Assembly (NCBI GenBank): GCA_027596075.1
Contig: JADGJC010000084.1
Coordinates: 63,215-127,214 of the forward strand
DNA from: Rhizophlyctis rosea
Lineage: Eukaryota; Chytridiomycota; Chytridiomycetes; Rhizophlyctidales; Rhizophlyctidaceae
DNA length: 64,000 nucleotides
Direction: 5' to 3'
The position numbers and the translations under genes are program-made. This document shows positions 11,302-22,378 of this stretch, one piece after another; within the stretch, counting starts at the first letter, position 1; each line of letters begins with the position of its first letter. Below the pieces are notes generated by a model that did not search any database, was not told the DNA's origin, and worked only from the letters and a program-made list of their open reading frames with translations.

Positions 11302-12982
11302 ATGGCATCCCCAGACATCTGTAAACTTGAAAATAACACTCTGCCTGTCGTATCCCCATTGCACGCATCGGAGGGCGCCAGCCTCCTTACACCCGCTCGT
11401 TCTCCATCAACTGCACCTTCTGTGTCAACATTATCCCACCCGGACGTCTCCCATCCAGCACCCGCACCAGCACACGTATCTGTTCGCATTCCTTCCCCAA
11501 CATCACGTAACTTCTCCGGTCACAGCCATTCCGCTTTTTCCGCCAATGAAGATGTTGAGACGCCCGCTGGACGGACGTCTCAGGTGCGGCTGGTCCCGCA
11601 GGAGAGTGGATTCAGCGAGCGGTTGGGGCTCGGTGGGGTGAAAGAGAAGGCACGGCAAGCATGGGATAAGCTGTTGGGGTGGATCAGACCTTTTTTGGAC
11701 GATGAGCGAGTGCAGCGATGGGTGCGGTATGGGCAGGAGCGGGGGAAGTTGTGGAAGAATCGGAGGGATTTGAGATTTTTTGGGTGAGTCTGTGTGAAGC
11801 GGGCAAGGTTGGCGATGTATTTCGAACATCCGAAGACTAACGAGCAATAAAACAGATGGTCATTATTGTATCTATTAATATGCGCATATATAACCTACGT
11901 TTCGAATTCATATGCTGATCGTGTAAATACCAATACTCACCTCAAACCCGATGATAAGCAAGTATCAAGGCTGCATTCTTTGCTGTCAACATTCCCATAC
12001 TGATAAGTTCTGACCTCATCCCACTCAATATACAGATACGTAGCACCAGATGTAATATTAGATGCCTCTTACCCCATCTACCGCAACAACCGTTGGATCC
12101 CCCGCGACATAGCCGACATTTTAGTCAAAATCTGCTTAGTTCTCTCCGTCGTCCGCGCTCTCACTCTGGGTGCAATGGCGGTCACCGTGCTGAGACGTAT
12201 TGCCATCATATTGGGAAGTCTGTATCTTTTCCGGGCACCATTAGTGAGTCTCACGGTCTTGCCAAGTCCATGGCGAGACTGTGTTGCAGAGTATGCGGAG
12301 AACATGGGGGTGGATGCTTTGATCATGCTGGCTCAGATTCGGTCGGCTTGTGGAGATGTATTTTACAGGTGGGTTTCCTACCGGGTTGGTTGTGTATGGT
12401 TTCAACGAGGTGTCCCGTAGCCATGATGGAGTGCTGATGCGTTGTTGTCGTTACAGTGGGCATACACTCTTATTCACGACTGCAATTATAACTTGGTGGC
12501 GGTATTCACATCCGCGGTTATATCCATTTTGTGTAATTGTTACATTAGTAGCAATACTAGGGTAAGTTCGTCCTCCGTTCTTCGCTGGCTTGCCCATTGC
12601 AATTGGAAGTCTGACATTCTCGTTTCCAATGAACAGCATGTGGACTCTTGTCATGTCCGGCCTACATTACACAATTGACGTGATCATAGCATTTTGCCTA
12701 TGCGCTTCATGTTGGATGATGTGGCATTGGATGATTGAAATACCAGATTTTAGAGATCGGTGGTATGGGCGGTTGATAATTTGGGTTGATGACGCTTACT
12801 TTTGGGACAAGGTGGAGAATAGGCCAGTAAGCTTTAATGCTGTTGCCCCCGCGGGAAATGGGACTGGGCCACATGGACCACAGGGTAGAAAACGAGATGA
12901 GGAAGACTTGGTGGTGGAGATGGAGATGGTGGAGACGGATAGGAGTTATGGGTTGGGAGGAAGAAATGAAGGTGTGAGTTAG
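11302..12982 (+). CDS. sphingomyelin synthase-like ceramide phosphotransferase (PAP2/LPP-SMS superfamily)
   Basis: The first exon (11302-11784) is a cytosolic Ser/Pro-rich region ending in a basic amphipathic stretch. Membrane helices follow: SLLYLLICAYITYV, the LVKICLVLSVVRALTLGAM region and IAIILGSLYLFRAPL. The catalytic motifs are GDVFY-SGHT, split by an intron at 12369-12456, and HYTIDVIIAF (about 12.67 kb). They supply the two His and the Asp of the SMS catalytic triad. The family moves a phospho-head group from a phospholipid to ceramide in the Golgi or plasma membrane. The head group (choline, ethanolamine or inositol) cannot be read from sequence. The intron after KPDD must use the GC donor aa|gcaagt to keep frame. 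The C-terminus (12.85-12.98 kb) is acidic and disordered. In most ascomycetes and basidiomycetes this role belongs to Aur1-type IPC synthase. Confidence 0.85.
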
Positions 12983-13277
12983 TCGTTGAATGGAGAGTAA
13001 TAATAGGTTCCACCATGGGTTTTCGTCTCGATGTGTCGCAGTCGTCGTTGAGATAGCAGAATCTAGTTCGGGGCAGTCAGCTCAATGCAAACGCGAGGGT
13101 CTTTTACCCTTCAGCAGTGCTTCATTTATCCAATTCAAGAGTAATATGAGTCTCCGAAACTTCCCAAGCCACACGCCACGAAGTCATGTCCCTCCAAAAC
13201 CTCTCCCAAATCACTTTTTCCCATTCTCATCCAGTTCCAGTCATCGCCCCACCATTACTGTTTTAGCAACAGCAATC
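12983..13277. other. intergenic region, 295 bp
   Basis: Tandem spacer between the SMS-like gene and TFC4, both on plus. In-frame ATGs at 12990 and 13146 upstream of the chosen TFC4 start could extend that protein. No other feature. Confidence 0.3.
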
Positions 13278-16200
13278 ATGGACCCCGGTGGACCTTCCAG
13301 CGAATCCTTTTTGGACCTGCTTGAGAATCCCTTCTTAGAGGACTCTAGTGTGACCGCGGACCTTTCACAGTTGGAACTCACTGCAGAGGACGCGACTGGG
13401 GTTGGAGCGGAATGGGAAACGTACGGAGACGAATATGGCGGCGAGGAAGACGCAGAAGGAGATTCCGATGACGCGGAAGGGGAATTGGAATATGAAGAAT
13501 ACCAAGAGTACCAAGAAGAGGACGATCGGACCCTTCTTGAAGGTGACGAAGAAGAGCAGATTCCTGCTGATATCGGGTATGGGAGACGAGTCAGTATGCG
13601 GTCTTCGCGAAGAGCAACGGAGCTGACGGATTTTTCAAAGACGGCAAATGGACGAAGCTACCGCAGACATTGGTGGTACTTTCCGTGCAAAGCATCATAC
13701 GGAAATCCTATGGGAGGACGAAGAGGATTTTATGATGGAACTTGATGACTCAATGGGACAGAATGTGCCCGGGCGTAAGAGGAGAAGAAAGGTGATTGTG
13801 CGCAATCTTCCAAAGCCATGGAGGATGTCAATCTGATAAGCTTTTGAAAAGAGAGGTTATCGAAAGCCTAAATCAGATCTCAGTCCCGAGCTTGAAGAAA
13901 TGCTTGGACAAGCCAATGTGGCCTACACAATGGGCGAATATCCTCAAGCCGTCAGTCTATTACACGAAATTATTCAACAATGCCCGAATTCTCATCAAGC
14001 TTGGAGCACATTGGCAATGGTCCACGATGAAACGGGCGACCCCCAAAAGGCGCTTCAGACCTATCTGATGGCCGCTCATATTTCACCAAAAGATGCGGAG
14101 CTTTGGAGGCGTCTGGGAGGCATGTCAAAGTAATTGAACAATCGCTCGCTGGTTGGACGACTGAGCTAGCGTACTGATACTGTATCGCTATATTCAGGAA
14201 GCTCGGTTACATTGATCAAGCCATTTACTGTTATTCGCATGCCATCAAGGCTGACTCGACCGACTCCGATTCAATATGGGAACGCGCCATGTGTTACAAT
14301 GACAAGCAGCTGCCAACAAAGGTAGTTATATTCTGTTGGCCGCTCGTCTTTTGAAGAGGTCAATGCTAACGTCACACCATACAAAGGCCGTCAGCGAGCT
14401 CGAAACTTTACTGCAGATGGACCCAGAAAACATGGAAATCGTCAAAGAACTGGCCAAAATATATTGGCAGCTTTCGGAGATCCCAAAAGCTATTCAATGG
14501 TTCGAAAAGCCGATGCGCCTGGACGCCGTCGAACCTCTTGATCAAGAGGATGTGGATGCGGCGGGAGAGGATGACGAAGAGGTTGTCGGCATTGGTCTGG
14601 GAGCTAAACCGGCTGTCCGATGTCGAGTCGGGTACGAGGAAGTGAATATGTTGGCGGAGCTCTACATCAAAAACGAACAATACGAAGAAGCGCTGAGAGC
14701 GATCACGGTGGTCGTCCGGCGAACTGAGGGTCGGCCAAATGATGACCAATGGGATGAATACGATGATGATAGAGAGTTTGATGAAGGGAATCCGGGTGCA
14801 GGGATTCCTCTGGAACTTAGAGTAAGAAGAGGAATTTGTTTTTTAGCACTTGACCGGAAGGACGTGGCCATGGTTTGCATCCTCTTGCGCATTGGGTTAT
14901 ATGCCACTTTCGCGTGAAACTGACGGCTCTTTTAGAAACATTTCCGCTGGCTGTTCAATGAACGCGTGGGAGACTATGGAGAGGCGTATTTTGATGTGGG
15001 CGAAGCTTTTCTCTCCAAGGGCATGTATAGTGAGGCATTGAAGGTGTTCGAAACGTTGTATGGCAACTCTCAGGTATGGTCAGTACGGCCAACTCTGAAT
15101 CATCAGAGTATTTCTAAGCATATGGAATAGGAGGTGAACATTCACATTTGGTCCAAACTGGGCGAGAGTCATCACCATTTGGGGAATTTGGAAGAAGCAG
15201 CCGAGCTTTACGAGTCGGGTAAGAAGTTCCTTCATCAAGATGTGACGTGTTCAATATTGATCAATTGTGTTTGCAGTGCTCGATGCGCTAGCCGCCGATG
15301 AATCAGTAGTGCAGGAAGGAGCACCCTTCAACGAGTCTGACCGGGAGAAGGTCAAGTTGGGGTTGGCCAAGGTGTATCAAGATATGGGGAGAGACGACGA
15401 GGTGGCCGAGCTTCTTGCGGAAGGTACAGCGCATATTCTTTCTGAACGTCACGTCATTTCCAACGTTTTAACCTTCTTCATGGTCCGTAGTTGATCAAGG
15501 AGCCCAGCAGCACCTATTACTCGGAGATACAGGAGCGGCCAATGCGGAGGATGACGAAGCGCAGCAGGATGGTGCGACGGCGGGCGAGCTCATGCAAGAT
15601 AGACCCCCGAAGAATGCACCGAAAAAGGATCGGGCCATCGTCGTTGCTGAGGAGAAGGAGCGCGCTAGGGAAAACAAAAGATGGTATCAAGCGTGTTGCG
15701 CGTCCTTCAAGCAGGCACGGCATGACAAAGTCGCAAGGGTGAGTTGCTGGCATTTCGAGTTGACGTGTAACATGTACCTGATGTTGCCCTTTCCGTCAGA
15801 CGGAGTATTTTATGCAAAGTAGGAAACTCCTGGACAGATTTCGAAATAATCGAAAATTCTATCCGGTTAGTTTGAAGATGGGGAATCGATCAATCGCATG
15901 CAAAAACTAACATCATTACTCCATTGCAGTCAGAACGTAGCCATGTATACAAAGGGCAAGAGGTTGACCGACGAAAGAAACGAGCGGAGGATGTCAACGA
16001 AGGTAATAACTCACATTTGGGGACATTCAGTGGATGCATGATTTGCTAATGTCCCAATTGCAGACGCGCAGATTGAACGTCCACCGGTCCCGCAGACCAC
16101 GGAGTTCCAAGGTCTTTCCTTTGAAGAGTGGTACGATGCATTCCTAAAGGTCAGTATATGCATTGATTCAATGGCGAAGCCCATCAGATTTCTGACACTG

Positions 16201-17372
16201 AGTCGTTAGTTTGCCGTTTTGGCGACAATGGATGGGAGGGAAGACGAGGCTCAGGAGGCACTCGAAAAGGCTTTTGAGGCAAATGTGTTTTACCACGACG
16301 TGGAGAAGAGAGTCCATTTGAAATTCCATATGATGGGTAAGCGGTGCGTGGGATTTTACAATTCCCGATTGATCCTTGTCTTGAACAACCCTGAGCAGCA
16401 AGCGCAATATATGCCGGAAACGCTCCTGCAGTTACAGAATTATGTCGGTGGTTCTGTAATTATAAGCCGATGACGAATGATGCGTACCGGTTGTACTCGG
16501 CTATGCATTCGGGGTAGGGTTTTCATCCTTTTTGACAAGTACGACATATTTACGATCAAAATCGTCATCACTCATCTCTGGCCGCTGTTGCAGAGGCTCA
16601 GAAGCCGTGGCATCGTACGCCGACGCCAAGATGCAAAAATACTTCTTGCGGCAAATCCGACTCATGGAAGCGGGGATGAAACAGTCTCCAAACGACCCGT
16701 CGTATAAGAACGCAACGATTCTGTCTGTTTACGGGCACATTTTGTTGGCGGCGAGAAGTTATTTGGCGGCTTTGAGTGAGTTTGTCCTTGCATCCATAGT
16801 TGCTGGCTGATGGGGGTCTTTCGTGCTTATGAGTTTAAAATTTGTCAAACCCCAGCATATTACATCCGAGCATTCCGGATAGCCCCGGACGACCCACTCA
16901 TCAATTTCGCGCTTGGAGTTACGCATATCCATCGTGCGATGCAACGAAAGAGCGATAACCGGCATCGACATATCATGCAAGGGGTGACGTTTATGTTGCG
17001 ATATCATGAATTGGTTGGGGGAACATCGGAGGCGGATTACAATTTGGGGAGGATGTTTCATCAGATTGGTATGATATACTCGAATGATGAGAACCTTGTT
17101 CCATCTGTTGCTGACGAACTTTCATTCAAACAGGTCTGAACCATATGGCTGTCAACTACTATGAGAAGGTTATCGCTGCTCATGAGAAGAAAGGAGCGGC
17201 TTCGTCCTTGAAGAAGAAGAAGAAGAAGGCGGGGGAGGGAGGTAATGGTGGAAGGGAGTTTGATGAAAGTAATTTGGTGCGTGAGACGGCGTACAATTTG
17301 CATTTGTTGTACGTGGCGAATGGGTCGTTTGGATTGGCGCAGGTTATGTTGAGAGATTATTGTAGTATATGA
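13278..17372 (+). CDS. TFC4: TFIIIC tau131-type subunit with TPR repeats (TFC4 / GTF3C3)
   Basis: Subunit of RNA polymerase III general factor TFIIIC, the TPR scaffold that recruits TFIIIB to tRNA and 5S promoters. ATG 13278 opens a very acidic N-terminus, followed by the basic patch GRKRRRK and RGYRKPKSDLSPELEEML. A first TPR block follows from 13.9 kb (ANVAYTMGEYPQAVSLLHEI; AWSTLAMVHDETGDPQKAL; LGYIDQAIYCYSHAIKAD). A charged linker comes next (14.5-14.8 kb), then a second block (ALKVFETLYGNSQ; HHHLGNLEEAAELYESV), the FEEWYDAFLKFAVLATMDG stretch (16.1-16.2 kb) and a C-terminal TPR block ending LRDYCSI at 17372. There are about 14 short introns. The join near 13.58-13.65 kb between the acidic N-terminus and the frame starting MDEATADIGG needs a shift of one base; I could not find a convincing splice there. 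Confidence 0.9.
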
Positions 17373-17680
17373 TTGTTGAGGTTGATGGGGGTTCGAGATG
17401 GTTGTAGATAAAGTGAATGTGCGGGAAGGGTCTGCAAAAATGTACAAAGTGCTGGCATAAAACTTGTAAATATGTCCTGTAAATGTAGTTGTTGAGCTGT
17501 GCTTGATTTTAGCTTGGGGGTCTCGTTTTGGTATGCCTGATGGTCACAGCTCCTCGAGTTGAGCATGTGTCGCAAAATTCAACGCGTACATTCGCTCGGA
17601 AAACCGCCGACAGATCGCTATACACAAACTGATGTACACTATATTTACAACGCGATCCGGGTCCAAAACTCACAGACCGA
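17373..17680. other. convergent 3' intergenic region, 308 bp
   Basis: Between the TFC4 stop (plus) and the TMA16 stop (minus). It contains only presumed 3' UTRs. Confidence 0.35.
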
Positions 17681-18600
17681 TTATGCGGCGTCTACATCCA
17701 TGCCCGTCTCTTCCGCTATCCGTGCAGCGGTTACCTCCACATTACCCTTTGCTGCTGCCTTCTGTTGTGAAGCAAGAATCGCGGCTTTCCTTCTCTCCTC
17801 CTCCTCTAAGATCTTTATTGGGTCACGCACTCGAACGGTTTTGATATTGTCCATGTTGTTGTAATCTCCTTCCCATGATCGGAGGAGGTTGAGGTTTTTG
17901 GCGTCGGTAAGGTTGGGCATATCTGTTATAAAGGAGGGGTGAGCGAAGACTGATGGACTGGAGTCTGGAATTTTATGAATACAAAGGACGTCCGTACCAA
18001 TTCCGCTTGTGGCGTACTCTTGGAGATCTTTTGCGCGGAGGGTCTCGAGGAGGTCTAATCTGGCGGGTCGTGGACGGTTCTTTCGCAGAGTTGCGCGGAG
18101 CTTTGCTATTTCTTCGTCGTTTCGGCCAATGTATCTGATTGATTCATTTGAGAGATTTATTAGATATTCATATTTCTATTTTTTTCGAATGTAAGAGACC
18201 TTCGACTTACTGTTGAATGATGTCATGGACCAACTCTGGGGTCGCCACATTTATGTCTTCGGGTACTGCGAATTTGAACCATAACGTTCGTTCCACTGTC
18301 ACAAGAGCACTTAGTCACGTCCACCGTGCACTGCGAACATATGGTGGACTGACCTCGCCTAGTTCTTTCTACGTTGCGTCCAGAAGCCTTCTTCTCTATT
18401 GTCTCCGCACGGTTGAGGGCACGGCGTGCTTGCACTGCCTTTCGGGAATATGGGTGGGCCTTATCGAGGTCTTTTATGTTTTTCACGTTGTGTACTTTGT
18501 TGTTCGGCTGGAAGCAAAGTGATGGTGAAGCGGTTAGTGTAAAGGTAGGCACTCAAGTGCTCATCGTAAAATAGGTAATAAGAGGTGCAGGACATACCAT
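17681..18600 (-). CDS. TMA16: translation machinery-associated protein 16
   Basis: Small nuclear/ribosome-associated factor that binds 60S precursors. Five exons. The start codon alone closes exon 1: ATG 18600-18598 is followed directly by gtatgt, and exon 2 begins at 18507 with PNNKVHNVKNIKDLDKAHPY. Exon 3 ends VHDIIQ. The next exon has YIGRNDEEIAKLRATLRKNRP and the Arg-rich RPARLDLLETLRAKDLQEY. The last exon begins DMPNLTDAKNLNLLRSWEGD. This is the TMA16 order of IERDDEE-like, RxNRP and PDLSDAKN-like motifs. The C-terminal helix (ILEEEERRKAAILASQQ) is longer than in yeast. All introns keep phase. Confidence 0.9.
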
Positions 18601-18917
18601 TTTGGGTGTTACGCTCTTCGGTAGTTCTGGGTGGTATGTCTCCCAATTCAAAGTGTATAATGAAGTTGAAATGGGTTGAAGACAAAATCAAACAAAAATA
18701 ATCCAAACAGACAGCGGGTGGCTTAGTGTTGTGGCGTTCCACCTTCCAGTTTGAGTTCAATTTCCATCAGATGCATCGATGGTCTGGATCCTGGACTTTA
18801 CCCAAGGGTGCTGTCTGAGCTTCTTCCCAACTTTCCGATATCCTTCCGCCTTACCCTGTCATCCAATCCCCGTCTACACGACCGTCCCAATACTGGCACG
18901 GAGAGAAGCCTTTTACC
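18601..18917. promoter_or_regulatory. bidirectional promoter region between TMA16 and calcineurin B
   Basis: 317 bp between two divergent start codons. Function is inferred from position only; no element was identified. Confidence 0.4.
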
Positions 18918-19623
18918 ATGGGTCAAAGCTCATCTAAGTTACACCCAGAAGAGATAGAAGAACTGCAAGCAATATCTTCATGTAGGTTCCAGTCTTCCGC
19001 TACCTGTCAAAGCCTTGTGTGTAAACAATACCCTGGTCGCCGTGGGAAAGTTGAACTCAACGCATCTACATGTCTCCAGTTACCCCGGCTCAGATTAAAA
19101 CACTGTATCGTCGCTTCAAACATGTGGACAAAGACAACTCTGGCTCCCTAACAGTAGACGAAATGACGGCTATCCCAGAACTCGCTATGAACCCGCTGTG
19201 CCTACGGATAGTCGAAGTGTTCGACAGCGACAAGCGAGGGGAAGTGAACTTCAAGCAGTTTGTGTCGGCTCTGAGTGTATTCAGCAAGGGAGCGAGAAGA
19301 GAGCAGAAACTGAGTTGTAAGTATCGCCGACGTTTTGACAGGTGACCTCAATGGCTAAATACATTATCTTTGCTGCCGCTGTTCCAGTCGCATTCAAAGT
19401 CTACGACGTAAACGGCGACGGTGTAATCTCCTCCTCAGATCTTTTCGTCATTCTGAAGCTCATGGTCGGCTCCAACCTTGACGACTCGCAAGTGCAAGCG
19501 CTCGTGGACCAAACCATCCTTGAAGCCGACACAATAGATAAGGATGGTGCCATATCGTTCAATGAGTTCAAAAGAGCATTATTTGGAGCGGACCTGGAAA
19601 ACATCCTGACGATTGAAATATAA
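18918..19623 (+). CDS. CNB1: calcineurin B regulatory subunit
   Basis: EF-hand subunit of the Ca/calmodulin-dependent phosphatase calcineurin. Exon 1 (18918-18981) begins MGQSSSKLH, an N-myristoylation signal (Gly2 with Ser/Lys context). Exon 2 starts at 19079 and restores Phe before TPAQIKTLYRRFKHVD. Four EF-hand loops are visible in order: DKDNSGSLTVDE, DSDKRGEVNFKQ, DVNGDGVISSSD and DKDGAISFNEF. The third is preceded by the hallmark KLSFAFKVYD, created by the splice at 19316/19388, and followed by KLMVGSNLDDSQVQALVD. The fourth loop, AD-TIDKDGAISF, has an odd N-terminal position. Length is about 170 residues, normal for the family. Confidence 0.95.
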
Positions 19624-19800
19624 ATAGCCTCCTAGCGTCACCTGTATATAGCACAGAGGATAGTTGTATATTATGTACATAAGTAGATTTGTGGACCAGT
19701 TCGACTAGTTTGTTCTTCGGTACCGTAGTGTATGCAATACATTTACATATGTGTATATCTAATGATCCGCGAGGTGCCCTCCACTGCAACTTATGACGAC

Positions 19801-20463
19801 CTATCTTGCAACTTCCACTTGCCGGACTACCCGCAATCTCTCTAACAGCTTGGTCTCCACCTCCGGATAATCATCGTCAATAAGTGCATACCAAAACGTA
19901 TCCCTAGACGCTCCCTTATAATACATATGCTTGCGAAACCTCCCCTCAAAAGACAGTCCTGCCCTCTCAGCAAGCTTCTGACTTCCAACATTCAAATGAT
20001 GCGTCTTCCACTCCACCCTCACAAAGCCCCAATGTCTAATCGCCTGCCACGACATCAACGCAATAGCTTCCAATGCCAACCCTTTACCAGCCCACTCCTT
20101 TCCAATCCATATCCCGCCCAGTTCTACCGTCTTATATTGTAGATTGATCCTATGGTACGCCGCGGATCCAATGATACGATTTGACTCACGGTCGATCCAT
20201 ACGAGTGTTGTCCAGGTTGGTATTTTGGAACGGGTGATGAGACCTTCTGTGAAGGATTCCAGGGTTGGGAAGGGGCCGTACCACATATAGATGAAGGTGC
20301 CTTCATCGGTGGTTTGGAAGAGGGATTTGATTTCGGAGGGGGAGGAGAGGTTTATGGGGCGGACTATGACGCGGGGGCTGGTGAGTTGTTTAAAGGGGAG
20401 GGATTCGACGTCTGTAGCCTGGAAAGGCGAGTTGGTGGCGGTGAAGATCGAGTCTAGGGACAT
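19801..20463 (-). CDS. GNAT-family N-acetyltransferase (RimJ/RimL type)
   Basis: Single-exon gene. The start at 20463 (MSLDSIFTATNSPFQ) fits family length (about 220 residues); the frame stays open upstream to ATG 20658, which would overlap the end of the neighbouring gene. Strands and helices of the Acetyltransf_3 type are visible: RVIVRPINLSSPSEIKSLFQ, TLVWIDRESNRIIGSAAYHR and the beta4-alpha3 region ELGGIWIGKEWAGKGLALEA, with the acetyl-CoA-binding Gx(x)GxG/A-like turn WAGKGLA. Then come VEWKTHHLNVGSQKLAERAG and FEGRFRKHMYYKGASRDTFW. Substrate unknown: protein N-termini, ribosomal protein or small molecule. Confidence 0.85.
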   Translation of the reverse strand: MSLDSIFTATNSPFQATDVESLPFKQLTSPRVIVRPINLSSPSEIKSLFQTTDEGTFIYMWYGPFPTLESFTEGLITRSKIPTWTTLVWIDRESNRIIGSAAYHRINLQYKTVELGGIWIGKEWAGKGLALEAIALMSWQAIRHWGFVRVEWKTHHLNVGSQKLAERAGLSFEGRFRKHMYYKGASRDTFWYALIDDDYPEVETKLLERLRVVRQVEVAR

Positions 20464-20654
20464 CTTGGTGAGGGGCCAAGCAACATGCGGTTGGGTCGTG
20501 TTGCTGAGAGGAGTCCCGATTCTTCCAATGATTTCACTGTCGTTCTGAGACTTATCCACCGTCCTGACTTTCGTGAGTCCGTTTCGAAAGAATAGATGAA
20601 GAGGCGAGAAGGGCAGGATGCAAAGCGATGAGGAAATGGAGTTCAGTTTGTTTA

Positions 20655-21772
20655 TCAAATGGCGCGATTGTGGCGCAGACAGACGCGAGTGCTTGTTGTG
20701 CTGATAGATGAAACAAACAGGTAAAACTCTTGCAACTTTAACTTGAGTGCCAATTGACGGATTTCCTCCTCTTTTGCCTTCAATTGGTCTTCAAATCCAG
20801 CAGGCAAGGCGCTGGGTGCTATGGGTGCTGCTTTGTGCTCAACAAGAGGTGCTGTCGGGTGCATGTCATCGACGCTTCGTACCCGACTCGAATAAAGGTT
20901 CGCATGGTTGTCAGCACCAGTGTTTTTCACTGACAGCGCTGGGGAGGGGGAGCACAGAGTAGGTGAGGCAATAGCAAGACCCGTGAATGTGATATATGGT
21001 TTAGGCGAAGACGGTGTGGATGAGGATTGGGTAGTAGCTTGTCCCGTTGCTGAGGCTGCATTTCGTTTTCGATTCAATAATTTGCTGTTGCTGACAAACA
21101 CATCCAGATGGACAACAGCTCCATCAATATGTAGGGTTGGTGAATGTTGCGCATTCTCAAACTCCGCTACAGCCCCCTCATAGTATTCAATTGAGATGGT
21201 GTCAAAGTGGTCGTCTAGCTGCGAATCTGTTTCAAAAAAATGATTTCTCAGAATATGCTTGGACGAGGTCATATTAATCTGACCTTTGACTTTGCACACG
21301 TCACTTACATTGCATCACGGCCCACGGTTCGTCTGGAACGCCAAGGCAAACCTTCAGCGATTCTATATATAATGCCTTGGGAGATCTAGCTGTCACACTC
21401 CCTATGTGCCTAAGCTTATCCTGTTGCCGGATCACATACGATAATGTCGTATGTTTGTTGACAAAGTGCCAATGAGTGGACCCTTTGGCTAGGTGGGAGC
21501 CTTCAATGTCCTTCCTATAAGTGGCTTCGTCCTTGTACTTTAATTGAACACAACCACCTGAAGGCAGCAAACGAGTGAGTTGAAATGGACAAACTCTGAA
21601 GAGTGTTGTTGAAAGGAATAAGTTGCATACCAGGGGAGTTCACATTGATCTTCGCCGCAGTGGGATAATTCTTTTTGACAGTGTTCCACAGAGTCCAGTA
21701 ATCCTGCGAACGAAGCTCGGTAGCTGGGAAGCCCGTCAAGTACAAGTAGCGCTCCTCGTTATCAGTTTGCAT
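20655..21772 (-). CDS. uncharacterised protein with RRM-like N-terminus and C-terminal coiled coil
   Basis: At least three exons: from 21772 to about 21630, about 21560-21310, and from about 21280 down. Exon 1 starts MQTDNEERYLYLTGFPATEL. With exon 2 (CVQLKYKDEATYRKDI) it resembles an RRM-like beta-alpha-beta pattern (YLYLTGFP as RNP2-like), but RNP1 aromatic residues are not evident. The middle is Ser/Thr/Pro-rich. The end is a Lys/Glu-rich heptad region, EDQLKAKEEEIRQLALKL, suited to a coiled coil, after which the frame closes at 20655. The final 25 residues may be an unspliced intron. The family is not recognised. Confidence 0.6.
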
Positions 21773-22378
21773 TTTGGGCAGCCTCTGGGGTGCAATAGTG
21801 CCAACCCCTCACACAATCACAACTCTAGTCAGAGTTTGATGTGAACGGTCAATGGTGGGTCGGGGGGACACGTTGTCCTTTTGTGTCTTGACATTGTCTT
21901 CTTTGTCTGAGCCTTGTGCATAAGATTGTGACACCAATTTTCACAGGCCCGCAATAGCAAAAATATCGGGCTAGCGAGCTAAATCGGAAATGCGCAAGCA
22001 CTTTCCAAAAGACGGCTGCTGGCAGACAACTGTATTGTACCTTATATATGTATTACAATCCACCGTAAGAATGTGATGCTTCTGAAAATCATCCAGGGGT
22101 CTCGGAAGACGTGCTAAGAAGTACATATCATATCAATTTGAAAAACTGCAACTGCAGGAATTGAATGATTAGGCGAGAAGGAGCAGCTGTAAGCGCGGCA
22201 AAAATATTATCTTCAATGATCTGCCATTCTGTCTCAGTGCACATGGGGTCCGCCAACGGGCAAAGAGCCTAAGCAAGCAGTTATAAGAAGTGCACGAGGT
22301 CCAGTGTTCAAAGGCAACTCAAATGTATGTACGACTATTTGGTGGACCATCAACTTCATCATTACGCAACATCATCAT
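21773..22378. other. intergenic region, about 600 bp
   Basis: Upstream of the RRM-like gene and downstream of the Cys/His gene (both minus). I see no supported feature. Confidence 0.35.

Noticed and set aside
10524..11364. TGA reassigned as tryptophan.
   Set aside because: Several confident genes in the window end at TGA at the expected family length (GUF1, the J protein, the gene at 4181-5177), so TGA is a stop here.
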